Origin: Siphonodentalium dalli
Lineage: Eukaryota > Mollusca > Scaphopoda > Gadilida > Siphonodentaliidae
Reading direction: 5' to 3'
Assembly (NCBI GenBank): GCA_032622095.1
Contig: CP136067.1
Location: 76,164,705-76,228,704 of the forward strand
DNA length: 64,000 nucleotides
The notes beneath the pieces were generated by a model. That model worked only from the letters and a program-made list of their open reading frames with translations. It ran no database searches and was not told the origin of the DNA. The position numbers were made by a program, and so were the translations under genes. Shown piece by piece: positions 42,801 to 49,629 of the stretch (positions are counted from its first letter, which is position 1; each line of letters opens with the position of its first letter).

Positions 42801-45800
42801 AACAATGTGACTGCGTCCTCCGAAAGGCTGTTACATTGGACGTAAACACTACACTACATATCTATATAAAGTTTGGTGATGATCAGATGAGGGATGTGGC
42901 ATGTAGGGTATGCCGTTGGAAGTTAGTCATGCAAAGAGTAAAATTCAAGATGACCAGTGGCAGCCATATTTTTCAACTGGCTGCCGGCTGACTGGACTTT
43001 GTCAAGTTGAGTTAAAAATGGGCATAATTCTGACAATTTTCATCGAAACAAACTCATAGTCAAACTTGACCTGCATTCACAAATTATTGATCCACATCCC
43101 ATATCTGAAAGTCAAAATGGGAACCCCATAAAGTTCTCTGTGTTGGAAGTAGTGGGCGAAGTCACAACAGTATGAACACTAAAAGCAATTCCTGCCATCA
43201 CTAGACATACATGTACATCATCGAGTATGTTGGTATAACGTCAACATCAATCAGATAAGTTGTTGTCAATAAAAATTATGTTTCATGAGGTCCTCTTTAA
43301 AATGTAATACCTGGCCATACAGCTGATGAAGGCCACGTAGCCGGAAATTTCTTTCAAAGAGTGTTTCAATTCTTCCATCACAGAAAAGATCTGTTTGAAT
43401 CACACATATAATAGTATTCATCTGTAGTTCCCTAAAGGATGGAACATCAGGAGACGAGGAATATATACATGTATGAATATGGTATACCTGAATACTGGTG
43501 CTAGGAATACACATATATCCCTGATGTGCACAGGAATATTGAGACAAGATAGAATCCAGTGGATGGATCCTGATGTTACCATCAACCCAGGGTACACCTG
43601 CAATAAAATTACAGTAAATAGCAAAACGAAACATTGACCAGGTGTGGCATAATGTACCCCTTGGTTTGTTTTATAGGGTCAGGCCACAAAACATAAAAAG
43701 TTGCAAATAGGAAATGACAATAATCAAGGGAAGGCCAACCAAGAATAGGGAGAGAAAGACTATGCAATTCTAGATATTACATGACGTAAATAATTTCATA
43801 TTGGGTGTCATAAACAGTTGCTAACTACATGACAGTGGCTGATTGTTTGGTTGATTGCTTTACTGGGTTAAGCAATCATTCCAGATAGTGCAGTCACTGA
43901 TCAGACAATGTTACAAGTACCAAATTCAGAACAAAAATATTTCCAGTAAATGATATTATTATCCACTGAATACTGTATTTACCGTGCCACCAACAATCCG
44001 TCCGAGTGGATACCATGCTCTTTCATCAAACCAGTTTAGGAAATTGTAGAAGCCATTCTCCACCATGTAGTGTGTGGCCCTATAGTTGAACCTGAGGATG
44101 AATTTATAAGATCAATGATTTTAATATAGCTATACAAATATTTATTCATCTAGTCAGTGGTGTGGATGTTTAAACAAAAAAATTGACAGCAATACCTATG
44201 TACATGTTCTTGGAATATTCATGATGTCTTTAAATGTCCAGTCTCCGCAACTAAAGAACAGCAGGGTGCATACCCGGATATGGCATACTGCCTTGCGGCC
44301 CATCAGAGTGGCCATACCCAAAGTAGAAGTCACAGGACCGTGACCATTTATGATCCTGTTTATTTAAAGCTGTCTTTTTATTGAATATCTCAACACAATA
44401 CCATTGGATCCGATGATCCATGATTGAGACAATCATGTAGTGAAATACGGAATAGAGACCTCTCCTGTCCTCACGTGATCAACACCAACAGTCACGTGAC
44501 TGCCTATAAGTCAATAGTAGACTGATGAAGGTGATTTTATTAAAGTGTCAATGACAGAAGCTCAATTTGGAGAGGGGCTAATGTCAAATGTTACAGTCAA
44601 TGGAGTGATTAGAAATGCGGAAATTTACAATGTCTATGTATTAAATACTAGATGTCAACATTGGCTGTGTTTTTTTTTAACGAAATTCAGAAAAATTTGA
44701 TGGCCTCCTTCTAGTGGTCACCAAAAAAGTCCTCACACAGTTTGGTGGTGATCGGTAGAGATGTGTGACAAAAGTGTGATTAGTGGACCAGCACGTGACA
44801 GGACTTGAGCCAATCAGAAGAGGGTTGAATAGGGAGGAGACTGGAGTTACCCTGATATAGTATAGTATATACACACCCACCATGAATGTTGATAGTGTTC
44901 CAATGTTCCATAACTTGCATAACAAGCAAGGCATAAAGCAAGTCTGCAGTCCATTCTCAGGAAATTAAAATCGCAAAAATCATGCCCATCAAACAGCTGT
45001 CACTTCATGGTCACTATACACAGGGACTTGTTAGAAACCATGCGTGTTGCAAACTAATGACCATCAATATTTATAAGCGTTGGTGGTAAAAACAGTGAAA
45101 AAAATAATTTTAGAATATTTTTAGCTTTTTCTCAAAATATCAATATAAAGTTACTCTAGTGATCCGAATAACCGTACCCGTACGATTGTTAATTTTGGAG
45201 AAAAAATCCACCCCCTACGATTCTTATTCAAGCCCCTACGATTATTTAATTTTGATCACCCATACTACATGAATGATCGCATTATTCGTAGTTTTTAATC
45301 AAATGGCATGCATGAAACGGGATACGTTCAAAGAATTCGCGCAACCGTCTGGCATCGCAATATAATCAATGATTTGATCCATGGGAAGTAACTCCATCCT
45401 CGCACGTGTCGCTATTTTGCAATTCGTGCGACCCTATTGCAATAGACAGACCCCCCTCTGCGGGTATTGTTTATCGTTCAGTGAGGCAAACAAAGGTGAC
45501 AACGCGTTATGTCTGTGTTTTTTTTTACAATTGACGCGTTATTAACTAAGAAGTTAATCAACGTCTGGGGCTCACATTTGAAAGTTTCTTTAATTAGAAC
45601 ACAATTGAGTAGTTGGTGGACCGATTCCGACCAAAGAAAATTCGTATAAAAGTGTTGACGCAGTGTTCTCCGTTCAAATCAATGACATTGAAAAGGTTCT
45701 GCAAGAACCAGACGTTGTCCGTGCTGGGTCGAGGAGTGTTTATTATAAGTTTTTGTTTGATAATTAAATCAGTGTTCTTCAATGATCTCCTTTTTCATTG

Positions 45801-48122
45801 ACATTTCCACCCCCTACTATTATTCCGACCCCTACTATTATTCGGATCACTAGAGTAAGGCCATGCCTATAACCACCATCAAACACCATACAATGACCCA
45901 CGGGGAACTTGTAGCAAAAACATATTGAAATATATATATATATACCTCATATACATGCCTATTAAAGGGGGGGGAGACAGTAATTCGCTACGGAATAGCG
46001 CAGTACGGCAGTCAACATTGATTTTCTGACTTACTGCACCGATTTTGGTCGGATAAACGGTATTGTCGCGTATATTGCTACTTCCAAAAGTGATAGAAAC
46101 CCTCTTTACCATGTACTCTAGTGATCCGAATAACCATACCCGTACGATTGTTAATTTTGGAGAAAAAATCCACCCCCTACGATTCTTATTCAAGCCCCTA
46201 CGATTATTTAATTTTGATCACCCATACTCCATGAATGATCGCATTATTCGTAGTTTTTAATCAAATGGCATGCATGAAACGGAATACGTTCAAAGAATTC
46301 GCGCAACCGTCTGGCATCGCAATATAATCAATGATTTGATCCATGGGAAGTAACTCCATCCTCGCACGTGTCGCTATTTTGCAATTCGTGCGACCCTATT
46401 GCAATAGACAGACCCCCCTCTGCGGGTATTGTTTATCGTTCAGTGAGGCGAACAAAGTGACAACGCGTTATGTCTGTGTTTTTTTTTACAATTGACGCGT
46501 TATTAACTAAGAAGTTAATCAACGTCTGGGGCTCACGTTTGAAAGTTTCTTTAATTAGAACACAATTGAGTAGTTGGTGGACCGATTCCGACCAAAGAAA
46601 ATTAATAAAAGTGTTGACGCAGTGTTCTCCGTTCAAATCAATGACATTGAAAAGGTTCTGCAAGAACCAGACGTTGTCCGTGCTGGGTCGAGGAGTGTTT
46701 ATTATAAGTTTTTGTTTGATAATTAAATCAGTGTTCTTCAATGATCTCCTTTTTCATTGACATTTCCACCCCCTACTATTATTCCGACCCCTACTATTAT
46801 TAAAATTTGGCAAATTTTCCACCCCCTACTATTATTCCGACCCCTACTATTATTCGGATCACTAGAGTACAGTGCTGTAGAATGCCGATATAAACCCGTT
46901 TTTACTTTCAAGTGGTAGAAATCTTTCTAATCGATGCATAAACATGGCCCAATTTGCCATCGTTGAGATGAACTTGTTCCTGCGTTCGAATTTCGGTTCG
47001 AATCAACCTCGGAGAACATCCATGTTTAATATAAATACTCCATGTCAACACAAACACGTGCTTCTGGTCAGAGGAACGATAACTGGTGATCTTCTGGTAT
47101 TGTGTCAGGTCGTAATTTGACTTTCCGTTAGAGTGACGATGTGGCTTTGCGAAAAATATATAAATATATCAAAGATATCATTTATCTCGCGAGGTGAATC
47201 AGATAAAATGGAACCACGCGTACATAGTTTGGTTTATATCAGTGCGGTCGGTCGGTTTATAGATTGATTTTTTTTATTTAAAACCAATAAAATGAACTTG
47301 GGTCGGGGGGTTTTGAAGACGGTCGGTCGGGTTACGGGGAAACACGCATTCATTTTGTTTTGGCCTAATCGTGGCACCTCTATTTCACACTTGTATTAGT
47401 ATTTAGTTGATAACTACATGTGCGTTGGTCATAATTGTTACTTTTATTGAAAATCTACTCGTCCATAGTGTTTAAAGCTTGCGATGGAACTTAGAAGTTA
47501 GATGGCGTAAGCCATGCTACTAAGTTCCAATGGATCTATTATAGCTACGAATGTGACCGCCAGAGAAAAGCTGGCTACATTTGTGATCGATTTAAAAAGC
47601 TGGCTACGAATGTGACCGGAGCCTTGTGACAATGACCACCTTGCCATCGGCACAACTTGCCACAATTAAGTTGCCATTGTCATGATTGTGCCATTTGTCA
47701 TTTTGTGGATAGATTAGAAGTTAGCTAGAACTCGAGGCTACGATTCACGAGTCTCGTTCTGTTTTACTGCGCTACCTGTCATATCTAAAAACCCATTAAC
47801 ACACTCATGTCGTTCTGTGAAAAAATTTCTACGTAATAGATAGTCGCTAAAACAAATAAATGTGATTTGCGAGATCCTGCAGATACTGGCAGTGGCAGAG
47901 GTGACCAGGGCCAGAGAACAGCGAAATAAGGACATAATTTTCGGTTTACCATGGATCAAACTCGTGAATTATGCTTTCAAATCTTATGACAGCAAATAAT
48001 CTGGAACTAAAGGCAACCAGCCATGCGAGTCCAAGTATGAAGAAGGACAATAAGCTCTGCCAGCCACCGGGATTCCAAATTGCAGACTTGATGTCGGTTC
48101 TCACGGCGCCGGCGTCGGCCAT
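6753..48122 (-). CDS. STT3B: STT3B-type oligosaccharyltransferase catalytic subunit, complete 17-exon gene
   Basis: Catalytic subunit of the ER oligosaccharyltransferase, which moves the preassembled glycan from dolichol to Asn in N-X-S/T sequons of proteins in the ER lumen. Seventeen coding exons (6753-6827, 14912-15124, 16446-16559, 18004-18177, 20626-20797, 23327-23514, 23915-24111, 25421-25624, 27138-27284, 28318-28416, 29448-29547, 30752-30817, 33440-33528, 41359-41447, 43488-43597, 43983-44091, 47950-48122) total 2319 nt, 772 codons plus TAG, all phases agreeing and all introns GT-AG. Motifs in order: EFDPWFNYR (54-62), DNE (174-176), SVSE (355-358), WWDYG (552-556), [10 protein letters not shown] motif (619-626). 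The N-terminal two thirds is rich in membrane segments; the rest is the luminal domain. The basic C-tail ending KKSKKT and the closeness to vertebrate STT3B throughout favour STT3B over STT3A. Human STT3B is slightly longer because of a longer N-terminal extension. The start is the first in-frame ATG after an in-frame TGA. No truncation or frameshift. Confidence 0.96.
7309..7777. mobile_element. TTAA-type miniature element (AGGTACTC ends)
   Basis: Ends AGGTACTCAACCCG and CGGGTTGAGTACCT, flanked by TTAA at 7305-7308 and 7778-7781. Interior arms also pair (AATATTTGATTCGAGTCGAGG near 7370 against its complement near 7660, imperfect at one base). A decayed relative follows directly at 7782-8102, and a left-half copy occurs at 58791-58920. 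Non-autonomous, inside STT3B intron 16. Confidence 0.8.
7782..8102. mobile_element. Decayed relative of the AGGTACTC element
   Basis: Shares TCAATTACTATTT, the GGATTCGGGGGTAAAAAAA stretch, TTTGATTCGATTCGAGGAAC and a diverged right end (GGATTGAGTATGTTTAAA) with the preceding element. The left end is missing. Confidence 0.65.
8280..8885 (+). mobile_element. Pearl-like repeat, family 3, with terminal hairpin
   Basis: Three units of about 172 bp (AACTCTAGAATGGAAA starts near 8338, 8509, 8682), then GGAC/GCAC microsatellite, then hairpin TATACCCCC (8854-8862) / GGGGGTATA (8877-8885). Lies in STT3B intron 16. Confidence 0.75.
9385..11216 (+). mobile_element. Pearl-like repeat, family 4, large copy
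   Basis: Head motif CCACAGTGTCCCC at 9400, then about 12 diverged units of roughly 130-150 bp (GGGCCATAACTCT, TTCGAACTTGACCTGT, ACATACCAAATTTG, AAAGTTATCATCCGGAAACC). Two microsatellite-plus-hairpin tails follow: 10809-10834 (TCCTCCGAACCC/GGGTCGGCGGA) and 11191-11216 (TCCCCCGAA/TTCGGGGGA). Two tails suggest two merged copies. Open frames on both strands here come from the repeat unit and are not genes. Confidence 0.75.
11460..11760 (+). repeat. Short Pearl-like repeat fragment
   Basis: Contains GGGTACCCCAAGTCACCACA, ACCAAATTTGGTTGAAATC and GGACGGACGGACAGAT; the same core recurs at 62.04 and 62.21 kb. The terminal hairpin is weak (ATTTC/GAAAT at about 11745). Confidence 0.5.
11926..12562. mobile_element. 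Long terminal inverted repeat element (fold-back)
   Basis: Arms of about 235 bp (11926-12165 and 12328-12562) are inverted copies: CTATAGTACTATAACAACA against TGTTGTTATATTACTATA at the ends, ATTATCTAGCTTGTGAACC against GGTTCATAAGCTAGATAAT inside. A loop of about 160 bp has no coding content. Target duplication not clear. Confidence 0.75.
12563..13645. other. Intron 16 stretch without recognised features
   Basis: A 78-codon open frame on the plus strand (13074-13310) matches no family I know. Otherwise nothing. Confidence 0.4.
13650..13755 (-). repeat. tRNA-derived SINE fragment
   Basis: Minus strand reads GGAGCTCCGTGGTCTAGTGG then TTAGCATCTC, an A-box-like pol III start, and a weaker B box GGTATGAGTTC about 45 bases on. 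Too diverged to be a working tRNA. Confidence 0.5.
14440..14665 (+). repeat. Pearl-like family 2 copy
   Basis: AAATCCAAGATGGCTGCTGG, GTTTGGTGATGATCGGATGA, then GGAT/GACA microsatellite and a short tail hairpin AGCTCA/TGAGCT at about 14645-14664. Confidence 0.6.
14912..15124 (-). CDS. STT3B: STT3B exon 16
   Basis: Residues 678-748, [40 protein letters not shown] and a basic stretch ending KKKYTSRK. The donor AAG|GTAAGA is near consensus. If it is not used, the frame stays open for 22 more codons to a TAA at 14845-14843. Confidence 0.95.
15395..16195 (+). repeat. Diverged Pearl-like repeat in intron 15
   Basis: Contains GGGCCATAACTCGG, AAGATTGGACAAACTTGG, ATACCAAATATGAATGAAAT and a C-rich tail ACCCGCCCGGATGCCAGCCC, all shared with 21.47-22.29 kb. 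Confidence 0.55.
16446..16559 (-). CDS. STT3B: STT3B exon 15
   Basis: Residues 640-677, [20 protein letters not shown], then [18 protein letters not shown]. Whole codons at both ends. Donor GTAGGA. Confidence 0.96.
17085..17984 (+). mobile_element. Pearl-like family 4 copy with hairpin
   Basis: Six or so units (GGGGCATAACTC, AAAGTTATCATCC) in intron 14, then GGAC microsatellite and hairpin TACGGCCGTTT / AAACGGGCGTA at 17959-17984, directly before exon 14. Confidence 0.7.
18004..18177 (-). CDS. STT3B: STT3B exon 14 (DK motif)
   Basis: Residues 582-639. [20 protein letters not shown], then [20 protein letters not shown] and [16 protein letters not shown]. The DINKFLWM segment fits DxxKxxxM, which helps bind the +2 Thr/Ser of the sequon. 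Acceptor TTTAAG, donor GTATGT. Confidence 0.97.
18690..19090 (+). repeat. Diverged family 1 repeat fragment
   Basis: Units with GACCTCATTTTAACAAATCT and GTGACCCCATCTGAATAAAT, related to copies at 1-735 and 19.67-20.28 kb but without microsatellite or hairpin tail. Confidence 0.55.
19294..19386. repeat. Near-perfect 39-bp inverted repeat
   Basis: Arms 19294-19332 and 19348-19386 pair with two mismatches (both G-T type), loop of 15 bases. Lies in intron 13. Confidence 0.85.
19674..20280 (+). mobile_element. Pearl-like repeat, family 1, copy B
   Basis: Very similar to 1-735 from the TGTAATGGCATTAGTTTTTC head to the hairpin (20247-20280), but with fewer core units. Intron 13. Confidence 0.75.
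20626..20797 (-). CDS. STT3B: STT3B exon 13 (WWDYG motif)
   Basis: Residues 524-581. [20 protein letters not shown] leads to [12 protein letters not shown] (WWDYG 552-556, the sequon-recognition motif). It continues to [14 protein letters not shown], which holds two sequons of its own (N571-N-T and N575-N-S), a known glycosylated site in STT3 proteins. Confidence 0.97.
21470..22290 (+). repeat. Diverged Pearl-like repeat in intron 12, first part
   Basis: Units carrying GGGCTGTAACTCTGGCGAAA, TTGTGAACTCATACC, GTTTGGTGATGATCGGATGA and AAAGATTGGACAAACCTGG, ending in a C-rich tail near 22240. Mixed with family 2 units. Confidence 0.55.
22291..22917 (+). repeat. Diverged Pearl-like repeat in intron 12 with hairpin
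   Basis: Units with CATATTTGTTGCAGTCATC and AATCGGGACAAACCTGG, GGACAAAT/GGAC microsatellite (22830-22870) and hairpin TATACCTCCATTCTCTT / AAGAGTGGGGTTATA at 22885-22917. Confidence 0.6.
23327..23514 (-). CDS. STT3B: STT3B exon 12
   Basis: Residues 462-524. Basic linker ([17 protein letters not shown]), then the last membrane segment, rich in Leu and Met, then the start of the luminal domain [20 protein letters not shown]. Donor GTAAGG, phase 2. Confidence 0.96.
23915..24111 (-). CDS. STT3B: STT3B exon 11
   Basis: Residues 396-461. [20 protein letters not shown] with the conserved AGVMVRL run, then a membrane segment, then a charged Lys/Glu-rich linker ([19 protein letters not shown]). This linker is the variable part of the protein; human STT3B has a comparable acidic/basic insert here. 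Donor GTAATC. Confidence 0.94.
24690..24970 (+). repeat. Pearl-like family 2 fragment in intron 10
   Basis: AATGAAAGTGTCAATGACAC, CATTAGTCAATGGAGTGAT and AAAATCCAAGATGGCTGCCA match the head and first unit of the copy at 37.4 kb; no tail hairpin. Confidence 0.55.
25421..25624 (-). CDS. STT3B: STT3B exon 10 (SVSE motif)
   Basis: Residues 328-396. [19 protein letters not shown] is followed by [12 protein letters not shown]: the SVSE motif (355-358) lies in the flexible external loop that links sequon binding to catalysis. Ends in NINDERVF before donor GTGAGT. Confidence 0.96.
27138..27284 (-). CDS. STT3B: STT3B exon 9
   Basis: Residues 279-328, [20 protein letters not shown] then a long hydrophobic segment ending VVGLTWMG. 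Acceptor TTGCAG, donor GTATGT, phase 1 at both ends. Confidence 0.94.
27340..27907 (+). mobile_element. Pearl-like repeat, complete short copy
   Basis: Head CCACAGTGTCCCCCGAAAAC at 27355, three units starting AAAGGGTTAATAACTC (about 27420, 27610, 27717), GGAC/GGAT microsatellite (27833-27870), hairpin TCCCCC/GGGGGA (27881-27907). Intron 8. The head matches that at 9400, so head and tail define the whole element. Confidence 0.75.
28318..28416 (-). CDS. STT3B: STT3B exon 8
   Basis: Residues 246-279, [19 protein letters not shown] then [15 protein letters not shown]. The PFVGFQP..TSEHM stretch is a family signature. Acceptor TTTCAG, donor GTGTGT, phase 1 at both ends. Confidence 0.96.
29448..29547 (-). 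CDS. STT3B: STT3B exon 7
   Basis: Residues 213-246, [20 protein letters not shown] and a further hydrophobic run, then [14 protein letters not shown] is strongly conserved in STT3. Donor GTGAGT in phase 1. Confidence 0.95.
30752..30817 (-). CDS. STT3B: STT3B exon 6
   Basis: Residues 191-212, [20 protein letters not shown] then YM; 66 nt, whole codons at both ends. Membrane segment. Acceptor TTTCAG, donor GTGAGT. Confidence 0.94.
32735..33115 (+). repeat. Interspersed repeat with GGGTCGG tail, copy 1
   Basis: AGGAAATTAAAATCG, AAATCATGCCCATCAA, TTTTTCTCAAAATATCAAT and GGGTCGGTCGATGTGCGGAA. The first three recur in order at 44.94-45.15 kb, the last type at 47.24-47.35 kb. Intron 5. Family not recognised. 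Confidence 0.65.
33440..33528 (-). CDS. STT3B: STT3B exon 5 (DNE motif)
   Basis: Residues 161-190, [20 protein letters not shown] and onward to TYYLW. D174-N175-E176 is the second acidic motif of the family. The intron before it (intron 4) is 7.8 kb and carries the tandem array, a hAT-type element and a TTAA element. Donor GTAAGT. Confidence 0.95.
34079..34314 (+). repeat. tRNA-like SINE fragment, interrupted
   Basis: GGTAGCCGAGAGGTAGCGTA resembles a pol III A box and GGGATCGCAACC a B box, as in tRNA-derived SINEs. The sequence runs to GTGTGGACA where the TTAA element is inserted; GTGTGCACATTAAAGAACGC past the far end (35535-35560) may be its continuation. Confidence 0.5.
34319..35507. mobile_element. 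TTAA-type element inserted in a SINE
   Basis: Ends CTCTTTCAACCCGG and GGGATGAAAGAG, flanked by TTAA at 34315-34318 and 35508-35511. Near the left end two copies of GCAGCCCGCTNNAGCGGGC, itself palindromic, lie 47 bp apart. No transposase frame seen. Intron 4. Confidence 0.75.
36230..37378 (+). mobile_element. Pearl-like repeat cluster in intron 4
   Basis: Units with AAGTGCATATTCACT, GTTGATTACACC and CAATAACTCTGCTGAAAATA; an internal head (GACTGTATCCCCCGCCGAA) near 36690, GGAC/GGAT tracts at 37185 and 37290-37345, and tail pairing AGTCC..AACTTT/AAAGTT..GGGGGAC around 37348-37378. At least two elements overlap here. Confidence 0.6.
37400..39735 (+). repeat. Tandem array of about 160-bp family 2 units
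   Basis: About 14 units spaced roughly 160 bp, each with ATCCAAGATGGCTGCTGG, GGCCATGTTTTTTGGCCGAA, TGACCCCAAAATTACTCGTT and ATGATGATCAGACTAAAGGT. Two unit types alternate: A (AGTAAAATCCAAGATGGCTGC) and B (TTTGAAATCCAAGATGGCCAC). Preceded by the head TGTCAATGACACTGTAGCTC, ended by ACGTACACAC repeats and hairpin AGCTCAAACTTTAC/GTAAAGTTGAGCT (39706-39735), so it is an expanded Pearl-like element. Intron 4. Open frames across it are repeat artefacts. Confidence 0.85.
39805..40552. mobile_element. Non-autonomous hAT-type element with 8-bp TSD
   Basis: Perfect 8-bp target duplication TGCTCAGG (39797-39804 and 40553-40560). Ends TAGGGTTGAAACGATTA and the complement-like AATCATTTCAACACTA, with CGACTAGTCG subterminal on both sides. 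The 8-bp duplication and TAG.GTTGAAA termini are typical of hAT elements. Interior has no transposase. Intron 4. Confidence 0.88.
41359..41447 (-). CDS. STT3B: STT3B exon 4
   Basis: Residues 131-161, [15 protein letters not shown] then [11 protein letters not shown]. Too short to show as a long open frame; found by matching the STT3 membrane region with splice phase. Acceptor TTTCAG, donor GTATGT. Confidence 0.95.
41640..42193 (+). mobile_element. Pearl-like family 4 copy with duplicated unit
   Basis: GCCATAACTCTGGTGAAAAT followed by GGGTGGACGAAACCCG is repeated with period about 180 bp (41830 and 42010), then GGACGGACGGACG and hairpin CCCGCCGACTT/AAGTCGGGGG (42172-42193). Intron 3. Confidence 0.7.
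42830..43130 (+). repeat. Family 2 / family 4 repeat fragment in intron 3
   Basis: AAGTTTGGTGATGATCAGAT, AAAGAGTAAAATTCAAGATG and GGGCATAATTCTGAC, no tail hairpin of quality. Confidence 0.5.
43488..43597 (-). CDS. STT3B: STT3B exon 3
   Basis: Residues 95-131, [16 protein letters not shown] through [15 protein letters not shown], typical of the next STT3 loop and membrane segment. Acceptor TTGCAG, donor GTATAC; the last codon is split (AG|T). Confidence 0.95.
43983..44091 (-). CDS. STT3B: STT3B exon 2
   Basis: Residues 58-94, completing [19 protein letters not shown] and running to GRIVGGT. This is the first luminal loop that carries the metal-binding region of STT3. Acceptor CAG, donor GTAAAT. 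The preceding intron of 3.9 kb holds the two TA-flanked mobile elements. Confidence 0.95.
44540..44770 (+). repeat. Family 2 repeat fragment in intron 1
   Basis: AAGTGTCAATGACAGAAGCTC, head-like ATGTTACAGTCAATGGAGTG and AGTTTGGTGGTGATCGG are shared with the copies at 24.7 and 37.4 kb. Confidence 0.5.
44870..45151 (+). repeat. Interspersed repeat, copy 2, cut by a TA-flanked element
   Basis: Matches 32735-33060 from ACACCCACCATG through TTTTTCTCAAAATATCAAT and ATAAAGTT, then stops exactly where the element at 45154 begins. Confidence 0.65.
45154..45855. mobile_element. TA-flanked terminal inverted repeat element, copy 1
   Basis: Perfect 18-bp ends CTCTAGTGATCCGAATAA and TTATTCGGATCACTAGAG, flanked by TA on both sides, as for Tc1/mariner-type insertion. 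Just inside each end sits the same motif in direct orientation (CCACCCCCTAC plus ATTATT). Overlapping frames on both strands resemble no protein I know. Intron 1. Confidence 0.85.
46116..46867. mobile_element. TA-flanked terminal inverted repeat element, copy 2
   Basis: Same ends and TA flanks as copy 1 and nearly identical inside. It differs by small indels (for instance GAAAATTAATAAAAG against GAAAATTCGTATAAAAG) and an extra tandem copy of about 50 bp near the right end (46797-46846). Lies 260 bp from copy 1 in the same orientation. Confidence 0.87.
46870..47945. other. Intron 1, first kilobase, little recognised
   Basis: GGTCGGTCGG tracts at 47245-47350 recall the repeat at 33.05 kb. Nothing else supportable. 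Confidence 0.4.
47950..48122 (-). CDS. STT3B: STT3B exon 1 (start codon, first membrane segment)
   Basis: Residues 1-58. ATG at 48122-48120, in the context TCCGAAATGGCC. An in-frame TGA lies 12 codons upstream, so this ATG is the first usable one. It encodes a short N-terminus, then a membrane segment (about 22-45) and the catalytic IIHEFDPW with acidic residue D56. Ends in codon W58 (TG|G) with donor GTAAAC. Confidence 0.95.
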
Positions 48123-48261
48123 TTCGGAAAATAAAGCCACGTTTGGGCGATTGGCCAATCAGCGACAAGAAGGTGGCTGCTTGGTCCATCGGGGGCGGTT
48201 CTCACTTCCTGTGTGAATCCAGGAGTAGAACCCCCATGTTATAATTTGGGAACTTGGAATT
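48123..48261 (-). promoter_or_regulatory. STT3B 5' UTR / core promoter region
   Basis: Short, less AT-rich stretch between the start codon and the arm of the large inverted repeat. It holds a palindromic GATTGGCCAATC (48149-48160, a CCAAT box on both strands) and a GC-box-like GGGGGCGG (48189-48196). No TATA box is seen. An out-of-frame ATG at 48189-48187 opens a 60-codon frame that overlaps the start of STT3B and could act as an upstream ORF if included in the mRNA. Confidence 0.4.
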
Positions 48262-49280
48262 CATTTTGAGCATAAAATGTAGTCCACATATCTCTAGACA
48301 TTTACTATGATAGTGGTACGATTTCTATGATATAACGAAGATTTTTTTTAGATTTATTTTAAAAATAGACAAAACAGCGCAATTTTTCAACTTTTTTGCC
48401 TCACTTAATGGGCGATATAGATCAATATTGTTCTGACCGGGGATATCGTACATAGTCTAGAAAAGTGCGTATATATATATACCGCATACGACAGTATGCT
48501 GATTATGTCATCATATTTAACACGTGATGTGTTATGTAAGATTAGTTCAACCCTCACCCCAAAATTCAGCAAAAAGTCACTGTTTTAGGGAAATTCGGCA
48601 CAAATGAACACAAAAGAACTGGTATTCGGGATATATATATGTTAACTTTGTGCTACGATATAGCAGGTTACACACTTATAAATACAAAGTAATGCAATGC
48701 CATGATTGCGGTGATAGATGTGAAAATTTCTTAAATTTACGTGGAAAATAGACCAAAAAATCATTCATTTTTAGTTGTTTCGTCCCTCATAATAGGCGAT
48801 TATTCAGTATTGCATTGAATGGAGATCCCGTACGTATATAATATAGAAACTTGTGGAAATATATACTGCATATGATTGTAGGATAAGGATGTCATTCTTT
48901 GCCATATATGCTATAGATGTGGTGGTAGATTGTGTCACCCCGCCCCAAAATTCAGAAGAAACAAAATCAGTTTTAGAAATTTCGGTATGGCAGAATACAA
49001 AAGCACAACTCCGATTATATTGTGTTATTATATTGAAGTGTACCCACTTCGAGATATACATTATTATAACGCCATGGTATAATTTAGAGATGGCAACATT
49101 TCGGATTTTTCTGATGAAAGTAGACCGAAAATCGTGAAATATAAACTTGTTTGGCCATCTATAGATGGGTGATAATTCAATTCCATTTTGAACAATAATC
49201 CAGGACAAACTCTCAAGTGTTGACGAGACATATATAGGGGCCTATACGTAATGCATATGAATGTTTTCGGATTGTATCAT
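48262..49280 (+). repeat. Left arm of a large inverted repeat
   Basis: Reverse complement of 52450-53435 at high identity. Inside the arm a unit of about 380 bp is repeated in tandem (landmarks GGGCGATATAGATCAATA near 48410, AATAGGCGATTATTCAG near 48790, GGGTGATAATTCAATTCC near 49167). The outer end is about 140 bp from the STT3B start codon. Long frames on either strand mirror between arms and are not convincing genes. Confidence 0.88.
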
Positions 49281-49629
49281 TTTTACAGAAGTGACGATTG
49301 CGAGTCCATTTGGGAGAAAATAGTGCTTTTCATTGCATTCAATCTTCTTGCGGCATCTTGCCACACACAGTATTGTGATATAGTTATGTTTGTATTTAAT
49401 TATGTTGTTTACATGATACATATTGTTAGTTGCACACTATAGATGAATGCATGCAAAACTCGCGTGCCCATATACTTGGGTTTCTCGAATCCGTAATCGT
49501 AACTACAGCTATTGAAAATCGACAACTGACAGAAAGAACACATATTCTAGTGATGCACCTGTATTCTAGTAGCACCATATGCGTAATTTTTCTAGAAAAT
49601 CCGGTGAAAAACGGAAACAATTTGTGACA

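Noticed and set aside
43266-43470. Possible extra STT3B exon ([20 protein letters not shown]) with plausible splice sites
   Set aside because: Not similar to STT3 and exon 3 joins exon 4 in phase without it.
45594-46760. Frames in both TA-flanked elements as a transposase
   Set aside because: Open on both strands over the same bases, no DDE motif or helix-turn-helix visible, broken in copy 1.
6753-48122. STT3A instead of STT3B
   Set aside because: The Lys-rich C-terminal extension ending KKSKKT and the charged linker of exons 11-12 fit STT3B; STT3A ends shortly after the KVKDLDNR region.
48804-49208. 134-codon frame in the inverted repeat arm, mirrored at 52548-52910
   Set aside because: Both strands are open, composition follows AT-rich repeat units, ends differ between the arms; not a convincing protein.
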